A DNA stretch of 64,000 nt, taken from the NCBI RefSeq assembly GCF_028389875.1, contig NC_084675.1, positions 24,452,412 to 24,516,411 on the forward strand, given 5' to 3'. Of the stretch, positions 35,522 through 46,654 are shown piece after piece (position 1 is the stretch's first letter; each line of letters starts with the position of its first letter). The translations under genes and the position numbers were made by a program. The notes under the pieces are model-generated. The model ran no database searches. It saw only the letters and a list, made by a program, of their open reading frames with translations, and was not told the origin of the DNA. Origin of the DNA: Rhea pennata. Taxonomy: Eukaryota > Chordata > Aves > Rheiformes > Rheidae.

Positions 35522-36019
35522 TGAACTTTACAGTTAATTTCTGTTCATTCTGTTTATATACTAGATCTCTTCAAGTTGAGTTCTGTACTGAAAAGGTTAC
35601 TCAACAATTATGCTCAGTGCTGAACTGCAAAGATATGATTGCTTGACTCCATCATTCCTTGTTTTATGCAACAAATACATAAGAATCCATAAAATTAGGA
35701 CCTAAATGATCATCCTGTGCACAAGTTATTTCTTCTCTTCACCATTTTTTTCTGCCATCTTGGATCTGAAAATTTTCGTGTTTATATAGTGAGTTTTCTG
35801 GAGTTGGTACTGCTGCTCACTGTATATCAGTACAGTATTTAGTACCTTACAGGTTAAAAGTATGCAACCTGTGGTACTGTGTCCACTCTTTTGGGAAACA
35901 GTAGCAGATATTAGTGTACCTGCAGCTCAGCTTTCCATCACAGCAAGTTTAAGTGATGAAGAAAATCATCACTTTGTTATTTGCTTTATATAATTAGTTT
36001 TGTTTGCACAGTATGTAAG

Positions 36020-36116
36020 AACAGTCATTCTGAGACAGACCCAGGCTTCATCTAGTCCAGGATCTTGTTTCCAATATTAGCCCTAGGCAGACAAACCCAG
36101 TGACTGATCTTGACTC
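36020..36116. repeat. Degenerate old interspersed repeat, possibly CR1-type
   Basis: The wording 'cattctgagacagaccc..gcttcatctagtccagg.tcttgtttcc' resembles an old repeat common in sauropsid genomes. The assignment is from memory of the pattern and is uncertain. Confidence 0.35.
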
Positions 36117-36272
36117 ATGATTGTCACCTAAAACATCCATGCAGAGGATTTTCAGATTATATTTTGAACATTTGCATTATGTTCTGAAAAAATCATTCTG
36201 CTCCAAGGATTCATTAAAATTAAAGACTTAAATATTCTGCTGTTTGCCAGAGCTCTCCCAAAGAAATGCTGT

Positions 36273-36280
36273 CACACACA

Positions 36281-36326
<46 letters not shown>
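36273..36326. repeat. (CA)n followed by A run
   Basis: Eleven CA dinucleotides followed by about 32 A. Confidence 0.9.
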
Positions 36327-36329
<3 letters not shown>

Positions 36330-37325
36330 GTAACACTGTTTCTGTTATTAACATCATTTATATTTAGGAATATCATTTTTTATCAAAGTATGTATTGTGA
36401 TACCAGCAAGTTTGATGATTCTTTAAACTTCTCAGCTGAGAGATATGCAAGGTTTTGGAGTGCTTCAAGAGACAACAGGACATCCCTCTCAATCTTAATT
36501 TCTGCCTCTTCTAGCTCCCTCACCACTCCTCTGGCCTTGTGGGTCAGCGAGGAGCTGTTTGCTAGAAGTGTTGGTCACTGAGATGGCAGCTGAGGTGGCT
36601 GCAATGCTTGGATGTCCAGCTCCTCTGCTGCCTCTCCCTCTGTCCTGCAGATTTCCATGCTACCTGCCTGCTGTAGTCCTCGAGCTGGTGCAGCCACAGG
36701 AGACTGCTGCTGGCAAACAAGGCAGGGAGAAAGGCAAGCAGCAGGCAGGAGTAGGCTCTTTCCCCTCCCGAGAGGGACTGATGGGCAGGGAGTGCAGCTG
36801 AGCTCTGGGCAGGGTGCAGGGCACGGGCAGAACAAGAGGCGAGGCAATGCAGAGCAAGTCACAGACTACTGTTTTGTCTAGTAACTTTAATAAAGTTTTG
36901 GCATATTAACTTTCCGCACTAAAAGAGCAAGCTTGCCTAACAGCACCCTCTGGTGAGTCCTGCAATGAAATAAACCAAGGATCAGAATGGATTGCCTGCA
37001 TCACAAGATGCTGTCCCCCACAACTGAGGCAGTTACGTCATGTAATCTAATCAGTAAATTTATAAAAAATATCTTCTTACCAGAGATGCAGATTCATTTG
37101 TAAGAACCTGAGTTGTTTCTCTCTAAAGTCTAATAGTTTATTTAGCTTTCTGGATACAATCCTAACTCTTAAACCCTAGGGAAACTGAAATTTTAGGAAG
37201 GAAGGAAAGAAATCTTCACTGGGACAAGCAGGAGAGTTTTGCAAAATGGAAGATGTTAAAAGGAGCACAATCTGTCAAAAATTTTGAAGATTTCAAACTT
37301 TCACCTCTTTTCTCTTCAAAAACAG

Positions 37326-37515
37326 CGCAAAGTTTAGTAGCTTGCAGGATGCATACAACAAACTCCTTTCTGAACTCACTGAGGCAATGACAACAATCGA
37401 TGAACTGAAACTCAAAGAGGTAGACTCACCACAAGAAGAAATCTTGGGGAAGGGATGGGATAATGTATCTAGGATCAAATTCAAGCATGACGTAATTGTC
37501 ATTTCTTCTACCTAA
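37326..37515 (+). other. Unrecognised exon-like open segment, coiled-coil-like
   Basis: A pyrimidine-rich stretch ending tcttcaaaaacag precedes it. The open frame from 37327 runs 62 codons to TAA at 37513-37515. The peptide opens AKFSSLQDAYNKLL, has heptad-like LSELTEAMTTIDELKLKE and continues SPQEEILGKGW. Composition is protein-like and unlike the surrounding AT-rich DNA. There is no upstream ATG in frame beyond a TGA just 5' of the acceptor, so it would be a terminal exon. It may be a pseudogene fragment, an unannotated last exon, or chance. I do not recognise the family. Confidence 0.3.
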
Positions 37516-37740
37516 CATAGCATGCAACACAGTATGTTCTGAAAAGGAGATTAGCATTGCAATTTCAGATTTTTTAGTAATGTGGAAGTGACAATAACGA
37601 CGAGGCTTACAACCCCTAGACTATGCTTGCAGTTAGGAGAAGTAAGCACTGGGTAAAAGTGAGATAAAGAGACTGGCCGTTTGCTATAGCTTACTCTCTC
37701 CCCTTCCTGTGCAGTCCAGGTAATGACTGTGAAAAAATAC

Positions 37741-37816
37741 CTAAAATCAAAAATATATTATATATATAATATTTAAATAAATATAAATATATATAAAATA
37801 AATATTATATATAGAA
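37741..37816. repeat. AT-rich microsatellite
   Basis: TATA/AAATA-type low-complexity DNA, nearly G/C free. Confidence 0.85.
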
Positions 37817-40800
37817 ATATGTATTTAACATATTTATGATCAGTCAATTCAGCTAAAATTTGTTAAAAATCATGAAAGAGCTTGGCAAGGTACAATATTA
37901 CACACTAAGGGAGTGGAGGCTTAAACCAGTTTGAAAGCACCTTAACTAAAGAATGCAATTGCAAATGTTTAAAGGATATTTACATGAAAATAAAATTACA
38001 CATACCCATTAAGAGACCTGTGGAAATAAAAGGCATTACTTATAGAGAAAATTCAGCAAATTGGATGTGTACTTGGCCTCATGCACTGAAATACTCCAGG
38101 ATAATATTCTTATAGATGGTGCATTTTGTTTTGTAATTTTTCTAATTCGTGTGTGTGTGTGATGCCTGCATGTATGCACATTCCTTAAAAACAACCTAAG
38201 TTTCCCAAAACGCTAAAGGATGGAGCTTGCATACTGAAAATGTAATCTAGTCAATGCTTTATTTCTATATCATGCTTTTTCTTGTAGTTTATATTGCACT
38301 GAAGAGATTCTTAGCTATCATCATTTTATATACTATTTGTAGTGCTTACAAATAGTCGGTCTGCATCTACTCTGGCCAAAATTTGGCAGAATCTGTGGGT
38401 GCTGCCCAGACACCATTGCCAGAGCAGAAAGAAAGACCAGACTACTTTTCTCATGCCTGTCTGTCTGCACATGTTAGTACTATTTGAGTGAATGTATTGT
38501 CTTTTAAAAAGGTATGCTCTTTTTGTAGCTTTGAATGTACTAATGAAGCTAGCCCGGAAAAATAAGATTGTTTATGAGCACTCTGTTGTACTTGTTATTT
38601 TGCAGTCACCTCCTCAGACAGAAATATAGAAATAATGGTTATGTACTTTTTCCCACATTTTGCTATGGGAAAAAAATAGCATCTGGAAGTGAACAATATA
38701 GATTACTAACAGCGTAATTCAGTATTTTGATATGACATGAGAATTTTAGCAGCTTGATGAAAAATATGGGTTAATTTAATTTTTTTTATTTAGTTTGCTT
38801 ATTTTACAGAAGTGGTGTTGATTCATCTCTCTAGCTGTGTTCGTTTGTACTCTGTAAGCTTGGCAGTTAGTCACATACTTCTGTAATGTGAGCAGTGATT
38901 CAGCAGGCTAAAGAGATCTGTCATAGGGGAAACGTAACCTAACTCCACTTGAAAGGTCCTATAAATGAATTACATGCCATGATTGTGCAGTAGGTGGACA
39001 AAAGGTCTAATGCTGATAATTTAAAGACCTACATGTGCAACTCAGGCTGTATTCCATTGGCAGCCGTCGTCAGGGATTCCTCCTCTTTCCCATCTCTGCA
39101 TTTTTCCTCCCTTCTTTGTACCAGTTCCAGCACTGGTCTATGCTGTGCTGAGTTGTCTTGAGGCTAAAAATCTCACTTATTAAAAAGAAGTGAGTATTTT
39201 CTTCTGAGCTGACAGACTGAAACAGCTTAACAAAGTATCTGATAAGCATTAAGACTATGCAAGGGAGGGGGTGGCATGGGTGTTATGGAAGCTGCACAGA
39301 CTTGGGGGGGGGGTACAGGTCTCATCCTGAGAGATGCTTTTGCAGTCTTATATCATGTATATTTGTGCAGAGTTGCTGAAAATGTGGAACCACTGGGGAA
39401 AAGGGCCTTGCCTCAATAGGCAGCACAGCCCCAAAAATCTAGCAGTGACCATAGCCTTACAGATAAATGAATGCTATAGGTAAGCTAAAGAAATGGAACA
39501 TTATAAGGTGAAGTAGAGTGCATAATAAAACTTAGTAAAAAGCCTTTTTTTTTAAGATGAATAAATCTAAACTAGAGTGGATAAAAAGAGTATACCATAC
39601 ATACAATGGATGGTACTTCAGGATAAAAAGGTTCTTCTTGTTTGCTTGACTTTCCCTGCTCTATGACAATGAAGTTCAGAGGCTTATATTGACTCCTTTT
39701 TGCTACTCAGCTCATACTTTTTATTTTTTTCTTCTTTTTTTTGGCTTAGAAACAAAAGGTTAGTAACAAAATTGTATCATGTTCATTTAAGATGCTGAGA
39801 ATATGTTTCTCAATGTCTTGATGTGATATTTAGGTATCAGAAAGAGCTGAAACTGCCCATTTCTACCATCTCTTTTATTTGAGCACTTCTTTCAGCTTCT
39901 GGTACTTTTGAATAACGTTTTTCATGTTCATGAGGCTAGTGCTAAGAACTTAGTAATGCATTTATTGTGTCAAATGGTTTGTTCCATATCCACTAGTCTG
40001 TATAGTTTACTTTAAATGGAATACAGAGTGTGTTAATGTATTAACAAGAAAACTGCCTAAATGCAGTTAGATGGCAAATGCTTATACACAAAACTCTTAA
40101 GCTGATCTTCATAGATGAAAGATCTTATTTCCATTGTACTGTGCCTATTGACGTAGACTGTCTACAACAGCAATCTGCAAAAGTCAGAGTACCTTCCTAA
40201 GAAGCAGGTGCCTCAAACTGCTAGTAAAAAGTTGTGAGGTGTGCATGTGGCTTAACTTTGGCTTCAAAGTATGACATAACTCCTGTTGGGATTGGCTTAC
40301 AAGCAGATAATTCCTTATATGCAAACTAAGCAAACTCAGAGCAGTCAGTTGTGGGATTTATGTGTTCCAGCCCAAAGACACACTCCACCAGCATATTCAG
40401 TATAACATCTACGTACAGGTGCTGTTTCAGGTTTTCACCCATCTTTTGCAATATTGAAAATAGTGGGTTGTGCACAGCCAGCAGGTAGTGTAGTGCCTTA
40501 CTGTCACTGCAGAGAACAGTTCTCACATTTGATAAGAGGATGATTTTTATTTCAGTAGCCACAGTTAATAATGTTGCTGTCCCTTTTTTTTTTTTTTTTT
40601 TAAGGGATAGGCACCCTTTTATTCTTAGGTTGAAATAGAAATCTCAGTGGAAAGAGTTAGAAAAAAATTCTCCTTGGTAACATCCCTCAGAATTGAAGTT
40701 GAGGCTATTGTGCATTTTTTTTTTTTTTAGATTTTTTTCCAGCAGTTGAGCAGCAACAATGCAAGATTTTCTTCAGCATCAAGCATCTGCTCTGTGCTTA

Positions 40801-41055
40801 TTTCCACTGTGATCTTGGTGCCACGAATCTCATTCTTCCTGTTTCCAACACCTCTCACCTGCAGATGTTCTCTTTCCAGTGCCACTAATTAAGGAACCAA
40901 GTAATGCCAAATACATACATAAATATTTAAACAGAGGGCTTACTAATGCATGATTTTGTATTGTGTAGGTTTTACCATTGCTAAGCCATTGCAACAACTA
41001 TTCACCAACAATTTCCTTTTCTTTTTCAGCTTTTCATTTCTTTTCCTCAGTGGCA

Positions 41056-42237
41056 ATGGCAAGAATTCGGATTACGAGTGCAATCATAATACTCTTTGTT
41101 ATGATTCAGACTGGATTCTTACTCTTCATGTATGCCCGGTACTGTAGCTTCATGCCTCAATCTGAAGAAAAACCATCTCAAGTCCACATCCTCATTCTCT
41201 CCTCCTGGAGGTCAGGATCTTCTTTTGTCGGTCAACTTTTCAGCCAGCACCCCAGCGTCTTCTACCTGATGGAGCCTGCATGGCATGTGTGGGTTACAAT
41301 GTACCAGAGCAGTGCCAAAGTCTTGCACATGGCAGTGCGGGACTTAGTCAGGTCTGTCTTTCTGTGTGACATGTCTGTGTTTGATGCCTACATGCCCTGG
41401 AAAAGAAACTTATCCGATCTCTTTCAGTGGGCAGTGAGTCGGGCTCTGTGTTCAGCTCCTGCTTGTGACTCTTTTCAACGTACAGACATAACCAGTGAAA
41501 TGGCGTGCAAGACTCTTTGTGGCCGGTACCCATTCAGCAAAGTGGAGGAAGCCTGTAAAACCTACAGCCACATTGTCATCAAGGAGGTCCGATTCTTTGA
41601 CTTGAAGGTTCTCTACCCACTTCTTACCGATCCTTCTCTGAACCTCAAAATTATTCACTTGGTCCGTGACCCCAGGGCAGTTGTCAAGTCACGGGAACAA
41701 TCAGTCAAAGCATTAGCCCGTGACAATGGGATTGTTTTGAGTACCAATGGCACTAAAGTTGAAGACAGCAAATATAAAGTAATGCAAGAAATTTGTAGAA
41801 GTCATGTTCAGATTTATGAAACAGCTACTCTAAAACCCCCTAGTTTCCTTAAAGATCGCTATCTAATGATCCGTTTTGAAGACCTGGTAAGAGATCCTTT
41901 ATCAGAAATCTCAGAAATGTATAAATTTGCCGACCTTAGTTTGACCCCCACACTCAAAAGCTGGATCTATAATATCACACATGGACAGGGACCAGGAAAA
42001 AAAAAAGAAGCCTTCAAAATCACATCCCGAGATGCAGTTAATGTTTCCCAGGCCTGGAGGAATGTTCTTTCCTTCCAGAAAATTAAGAAAGTACAGGAAG
42101 TTTGCAAAGGTGCTATAAACATGCTTGGTTATCAGCTAGTAGATTCAGAAAAAGAACAAAGAGATCTGTCACTGGATTTAGTGTTGCCAAGGCGACAAAA
42201 CCAGTTCAGTTGGTCATCATTTAATCCAAAGCACTAA
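41056..42237 (+). CDS. CHST6: Carbohydrate (N-acetylglucosamine 6-O) sulfotransferase, CHST5/CHST6 family
   Basis: A Golgi type II membrane enzyme that moves sulfate from PAPS to the 6-OH of GlcNAc, as in keratan sulfate. One intronless coding exon of 393 aa. A short cytoplasmic tail is followed by a signal anchor at about residues 7-26. The 5'-phosphosulfate loop is [15 protein letters not shown] (48-62) and the 3'-phosphate site [13 protein letters not shown] (201-213). Other conserved blocks are [47 protein letters not shown] and SQAWRNVL. Sequons: NLS, NGT, NIT and NVS. A splice acceptor (tttcctcag) ends at 41050, five bases before ATG 41056; the open frame running further upstream is therefore rejected. 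Mammals have CHST5 and CHST6 side by side here; this window shows one gene, so the symbol choice between them is arbitrary. Confidence 0.95.
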   Translation: MARIRITSAIIILFVMIQTGFLLFMYARYCSFMPQSEEKPSQVHILILSSWRSGSSFVGQLFSQHPSVFYLMEPAWHVWVTMYQSSAKVLHMAVRDLVRSVFLCDMSVFDAYMPWKRNLSDLFQWAVSRALCSAPACDSFQRTDITSEMACKTLCGRYPFSKVEEACKTYSHIVIKEVRFFDLKVLYPLLTDPSLNLKIIHLVRDPRAVVKSREQSVKALARDNGIVLSTNGTKVEDSKYKVMQEICRSHVQIYETATLKPPSFLKDRYLMIRFEDLVRDPLSEISEMYKFADLSLTPTLKSWIYNITHGQGPGKKKEAFKITSRDAVNVSQAWRNVLSFQKIKKVQEVCKGAINMLGYQLVDSEKEQRDLSLDLVLPRRQNQFSWSSFNPKH

Positions 42238-43072
42238 GATAGTACTCCTGCTCCAAGAGGTTTGGGGCAGGGTGGGAGGGGTGAAGTATTTATAGTGCAG
42301 TGTATAGGTAATTGGAAAATACTTGAGTAATGCATTTAATTATCTTCCTGTCTCCTGTTTTTCCAAACTATGTTTTTTTCTGAATTTTTTACACTGCAAA
42401 ACAAAACAAATGAAATGCAGCAAGAGACTTGTTAGATTACAGATTTACAGCCCAGCTGTGCTGTTTGCAGCATTGTTTTAAGAATATAATGTAAATACTT
42501 TCTATTAAAAGATGAATTATCAGAGGTTTTTTTCTGTTCATTGATAATAGTTCAATCCTGTTTTCATGCTTTAAATATTTAAGAATCTCAGTTACTAGTT
42601 TGTATTAGGGTGACAAAGTAGAAACTTGTTTCCATCATTTCCAGAAACATGTGACTTCTTTTGTTTTAAAGCTGTTTTGCAGTTGTATGTTTTTTTAGAC
42701 TTCTATTGATGTTTTTAATTTCAATGTAAAAGCTCTCCAAGAGCTGGACTAACTGCAGCGATCAAATTGTAAAAGCCAGATTTCTTGGTCAGACATTTGA
42801 ATGTTACACTGGCATAGAGCTCTGTCTTGGAGTGCAGAAAGCAAAGCAGAGAGGAAGAAACTTTGAGTGGAGTCACTGTGGAAGTAGCCTTCTAATGCTG
42901 CCTTAGTTGCATATTCTAATGATGTGACACATAGTAGGCATGTGCTTCTCCCCCTCAGTGCAACTCTCTCTCTTCAGCACTACAGGTGGTTGCTAATGAA
43001 GATCAATGGAAATCTGCGTGTTGACTGTACTGCTGTATGAAAGAGATCAATTCAAACAATTTTGATAGCAGA
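42238..43072 (+). other. CHST6: 3' UTR of the CHST gene
   Basis: About 0.84 kb of AT-rich sequence between the stop codon and the first good poly(A) signal. Nothing else was seen in it. Confidence 0.6.
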
Positions 43073-43078
43073 AATAAA
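43073..43078 (+). terminator. CHST6: Poly(A) signal of the CHST gene
   Basis: AATAAA followed by T/GT-rich sequence (ACTGTTTTTATACAGTGTGT), as expected of a cleavage site. Confidence 0.65.
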
Positions 43079-44660
43079 GACTGTTTTTATACAGTGTGTT
43101 TCAGGATGGACAGTACATGTTAAAGCAATACCAGATACCATGTTAGGACTAACTGAGGAGTGTTGTGCTAGTTTAGGATGAGCAGAGGAGTTCATTAGCA
43201 TTATTTCTGTGATCTTCTATAGGAGATGGATGGTCCCATCACTCAGGATGCTGGGCCCATTGATTCCATGTATCCTTGCAGGGGTCTCCAGGAGCCACAC
43301 CCACTGTTTCTGGGACTTTTCCCACGGGCTTAATAAAATCAGGGTTTGGCATTTGTGTCTTTGCATAAGAAATTGTTACTTTGGCCTTTACTGTAATGAT
43401 GCACATATATTTCAAATCCATAGTTATAGCAGTGCTTAGAGCTTACTTTACATCACATTTAGAAACAAGCTTGTAAAGATATGCTGTCGTAGTTTTGCAT
43501 TCTTATATGCTGAAATGTTTATACGTTAAAATTACTCACCTTTTGCCCTGTGCTGCTCCAGACAGCTGGATAATGCTGGAGCACAGAAACCCAGCTGCTC
43601 ATGGAGAGCGGAGTCAAGTGATGCCCAGTAGCAAGACTGTCACCATTATTGAAATGGATATTTGTGTCCCTAGGGAAGCTGGTCCACTCCCAGTCATGAA
43701 GCAGTAGTGAAGCAGCGGAAACAGAGTTGGACGCACTGTCAGGCTGTCGGCTGGTGACAAGTTTCTTGTTGCTCTTGGCAGGTAGAGGCCAGGACCATCT
43801 CGTGCTGACGGCTTGGTGGTACCAGGGAGGTGAGGGTATCCCTGGGGTGGCTATGGGTGTCTGAGTTTCTCCTGCCAAACTCAAGGCATGGATGGGGGGG
43901 GGGGTTCAGGGGCCTGGCAGTACTCTACACTGTGAGTGCACAGGGTAGGGTCTGCCTGGAACAAATATTTGACTTTCCTTGTTTTTCTTTTTTTATTCTT
44001 GGCCTTAGGTCTGAGGTTCCTCCCCAAAAATGGCTTGTGTGTGCACCCTTACTCATGTAGATGCAGATGGCCTGGAAGTGTGGGGAGACAGGCTAGCCCT
44101 CAAGCAGGATTTTATGTGGTGTCCCAGGATGGATAGCTCCTATGTATCTCATGTGCCCAAGGGTGTTGGTATGTGACAAAGTGATAATAAGTGCCTGTTA
44201 GTTACAGAGCTGTTTTTTTGTTGTTTATTATTGAAAAACCAATGTACAGATGGGCTTTCATATGTAGAGACAAACAATACACTTTTCCTCCAGACAGATT
44301 TCACAATGTACTTGCAGTAACACATTGTCATTTCCAGAGAAGTGTTGGGGCAGTTGCCTGCAAAAATATAGAGAAGGCATTACACGTGGGCCATGCTGTT
44401 TTGGACAGAGCTACAGAAGAAGAGGCCTGAGAGCAAAGTACACGAGCCTTAAAAATGACAAGATGGGACAGAATTTAATGTCAGTTTGTGTAATGGGGGT
44501 AACAGCAAGCTGACAGACAAAAGGTCAAAACTTTAAAGTTTTTTTGTGAGATAAAGCATCCTTCTCATCAATCCTGAGTAAGATTTTTTTTTTATAGCAC
44601 TGTATCCATGAATTTTCAGGTATCAGAAAATCATAATGGGAGTGACTGGAAAGGAGCTAG
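43079..44660. other. Intergenic space before the GC-rich block
   Basis: No gene recognised. GC content rises from about 43.5 kb. A G10-type run lies near 43893-43903. Open frames on both strands between 43.5 and 44.1 kb have no recognisable homology. Confidence 0.6.
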
Positions 44661-45048
44661 GGCAGAGCTGGAGAAAGGGACGACCCTTTTCCCCAACCCG
44701 ATGGAAGTGATTGTAAGAAGGCTGGCAATAAAACTATGAGGCCCAGGCAAGCCCCGGCTGGGGACCTACCCCCTGTCTGCAGGCACCGGTCACCCCACCG
44801 CCCCCGCGGCCTGCCCTGACTGCTCAGCCGGGGGGCCCAGCCCCATCGGGGCTTGGGCCTGGCACCACCAGCACCCCTCGGCGCTGCTATGCCGGGTGCT
44901 GCCACCGCCTCCTCTGCGACTCGGGCTGCGCGTAGGGTCCCCACCACGGCCTCCTGCTGCAGGACACAGAAGCCCAGCGGGGAGGCACCAAAGCTTCGGG
45001 GGAGCGGAGCGGGAGCCACAGGCCGGGCCAGCACCGCGGCCAGCGGGG

Positions 45049-45425
45049 CTGCGCATGCGCACGGCGGCGCCGCCCTCGCCGCGGCCCTCGAGTGGTGACA
45101 CTTCGGAACTGCGGCCGGCGGGGCCGCGCATGCGCATTGAGAGCGGCCTGCTCACGGCTGCCCTCTTCACGACAGCCCAGCACAGCAGTCAGCTGCACCA
45201 CTCATGCGCACTAAGGCCGAGCAGGTCTTTGCTGCCCTCGTCTGATGACACACCAGTATTGCAGCCAGGCAGGTCTCGAATTCGCACCACCACCACTCTG
45301 CTCACTGCTTCCTGCAACCGGCAAAAAAATCAGTGATACAGCAAAGCGATGAACGCATCCGCAGTGCCCGACCTATGCTCAGCGCTGCCCTCGCGTGATG
45401 ACAGCACGATACTGCTGGAAGCGTT
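45049..45425 (+). repeat. Degenerate ~75-80-bp repeats with NRF1 sites (flank, set 1)
   Basis: Successive segments begin with a GCGCATGCGCA-like start and contain CTCACTGCTGCCCTCG, then a TGTCGA/TGATGACA..TACTGC-like block. Perfect NRF1 cores GCGCATGCGC are at 45051-45060 and 45126-45135; later copies have decayed. At least five copies are visible by eye. Confidence 0.7.
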
Positions 45426-45840
45426 CCGGAGGCTACAGCGCGAAGGTAAGCCGGGGGGGGGGGGGGGGGGAGAGACGGGAGAGATGGCGCGCGCTGCGCC
45501 TCCCGCGCGTGCTCGCGCGGATGGGAACGTCCTGGGCAAAGGGGCAAGCGGGGCGCGCCGGGGCCATGGTGGGCGCGGGAGCGGGAGAAGGAGGTGCGCC
45601 GGGGCTATGGAGGCCGGGGAGAAAAGGGGCGCGCGCGGGAAGGAGGGGGGGCGTCCTGGGCCAGATGCATATCGCGTTTGGGGCGGGGGAGGGAAGCCCT
45701 AGACAGGATTGCGGGGGGCGGGGACAGAGGCAGTGTCGGAACTGAGCCGGAGCCGGTCGCGGGAGGGGCCCCGGACCGTATTGGGTGTCGGGACGGAACG
45801 GAATCGCCGTAGGGTCAAAACTGTTGGAGAGCAGCGGCGC
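45397..45840 (+). repeat. Diverged copy of macrosatellite segment
   Basis: Aligns by eye with 51.36-51.83 kb: shared blocks GCGGATGGGAACGT near 45518, CAAGCGG..GCGC, the GAAGCCCTAGACAGGATTGC block near 45693, GGCAGTGTCGGAACTG, and TAGGGTCAAAACTGTTGGAG at 45811. Divergence is far greater than between the 8-kb units, so this is an older copy. Confidence 0.75.
45452..45471. repeat. G run
   Basis: A homopolymer of about 20 G directly after a donor-like GCGAAG/gtaagc. It is a likely place for sequencing-length error. Confidence 0.8.
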
Positions 45841-45900
45841 GGCATGCCGGGAGCGGTAGTCTTCCGCCACCGGGCTTCCGGGCGGCCATGTTGGGCTCTG
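45841..45900 (-). promoter_or_regulatory. Single-copy ZNF143/ETS/YY1 promoter module (ancestral-like)
   Basis: Read on the minus strand: a YY1-type CATGGCCGC, an ETS-type CCGGAAG, and ACTACCGCTCCCGGCATGCC, which fits the ZNF143 pattern ACTACnnnTCCCnGnnTGC. The same three elements in the same order make up each 62-bp repeat elsewhere, but here they occur once and keep CATGC, closer to the ZNF143 consensus. Confidence 0.65.
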
Positions 45901-45915
45901 CCGCCGAACAAGCAA

Positions 45916-46075
45916 GCGCATGCGCAGTGCGCTCCGCCCTGCTCCTTATTGCCACCGCGTGTTGAACACGCGGTAGTGCACCGGAACGGGGGCCGCGCAT
46001 GCGCATTGCACTCCGCCGCGCTCACTGCTGCCCTCGCGTGTCCACAAGCCAGTACTGCCGCCACCCCCGGCCTTC
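45916..46075 (+). repeat. NRF1-bearing repeats (flank, set 2)
   Basis: Two further ~78-bp copies with perfect NRF1 cores at 45916-45925 and 45995-46004, each followed by CCGC..GCTCACTGCTGCCCTCGCGTGT-like sequence. Confidence 0.75.
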
Positions 46076-46251
46076 CCTGCGTGCGGAGAATACCGCCGGC
46101 GGCACACGCGCGCAGCGCCGCTCGCTGTTTTCTCCACTCCCCTCCGCCGTTTCTCTCACGGGTAAGCGCACGGCCCCCGCTCCTCGCCCCTTCCCGGCGC
46201 TCATGGGCCGGTAGCGCAGGGAGCTTCTCCTTGTCGCGGGGACGGGCAGTG

Positions 46252-46489
46252 CCATCTGGGAGCTGGCTTCCAGACACTGGGCTTCCGGTCCGCCATCTTC
46301 GTGCCGCGCGGCACGCCGGGAGCGGTAGTCTTCCGACACTGGGCTTCCGGTCCGCCATCTTCGTGCCGCGCGGCACGCCGGGAGCGGTAGTCTTCAGACA
46401 CTGGGCTTCCGGTCCGCCATCTTCGTGCCGCGCGGCACACCGGCAGCGGTAGTCTTCCGACACTGGGCTTCCGGTCCGCCATCTTCGTG
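46252..46489 (-). repeat. 62-bp promoter-motif minisatellite (flank)
   Basis: One degenerate copy followed by copies starting at 46310, 46372 and 46434, spaced exactly 62 bp. The last is cut at 46489 by the junction with the 8-kb unit. On the minus strand each copy reads AAGATGGCGG (YY1), ACCGGAAGC (ETS) and ACTACCGCTCCCGGC-TGC (ZNF143-like). Confidence 0.9.
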
Positions 46490-46654
46490 CCAACGATAGC
46501 AAATGCTGACGGAGAGGGAAGCCGGACAAGCGGCACGTAGGGGATTAATACCTAAGGGACGGGGTTGAAACGAGGAGGCAGAAACGCAGCGGACCCTCGG
46601 TATCCCCAGCAGCGGCCACGGTAGCAGCAGGTGTTCCGCCACGGGCAAGTCAAG
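46490..46654 (+). other. Exon-like block joined directly to promoter minisatellite
   Basis: This block ends with the donor CAAG/gtaact. In later units the same block has an acceptor (ttgttacag) before it, but here it follows the 62-bp array with no gap. It could act as a first exon in this copy. Confidence 0.4.

Larger units (their letters stand above)
33131..41050 (+). other. Probable 5' intron(s) of the CHST gene
   Basis: 8 kb of AT-rich sequence up to the CHST acceptor. It contains a TTC/C tract (33379-33425), an A28 run (34492-34519), a TCTCTG/T tract (35465-35521), a CA/A tract (36273-36326), an AT-rich microsatellite (37741-37816), a degenerate old repeat (about 36020-36116) and an orphan open exon-like segment (37326-37515). 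A T20-like run lies near 40585. Confidence 0.5.
44661..46489. promoter_or_regulatory. GC-rich left flank of the array: diverged promoter region
   Basis: CpG-dense sequence. It contains NRF1-bearing degenerate repeats (45049-45425 and 45916-46075), a diverged copy of the macrosatellite segment 51.4-51.83 kb (45397-45840), a single ZNF143/ETS/YY1 module (45841-45900) and a short 62-bp array (46252-46489). TMEM170A would be expected in this area by gene order; I could not find its coding sequence. Confidence 0.7.

Noticed and set aside
40978-41055. 26-residue N-terminal extension of the CHST protein
   Set aside because: It lies in intron sequence: a pyrimidine tract and tttcctcag acceptor end at 41050. 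Starting at 41056 gives a 393-aa protein with the expected signal anchor.
43140-43480. Possible LTR fragment with AATAAA after the CHST gene
   Set aside because: There is no matching partner LTR, no clear ends and no target-site duplication by eye.
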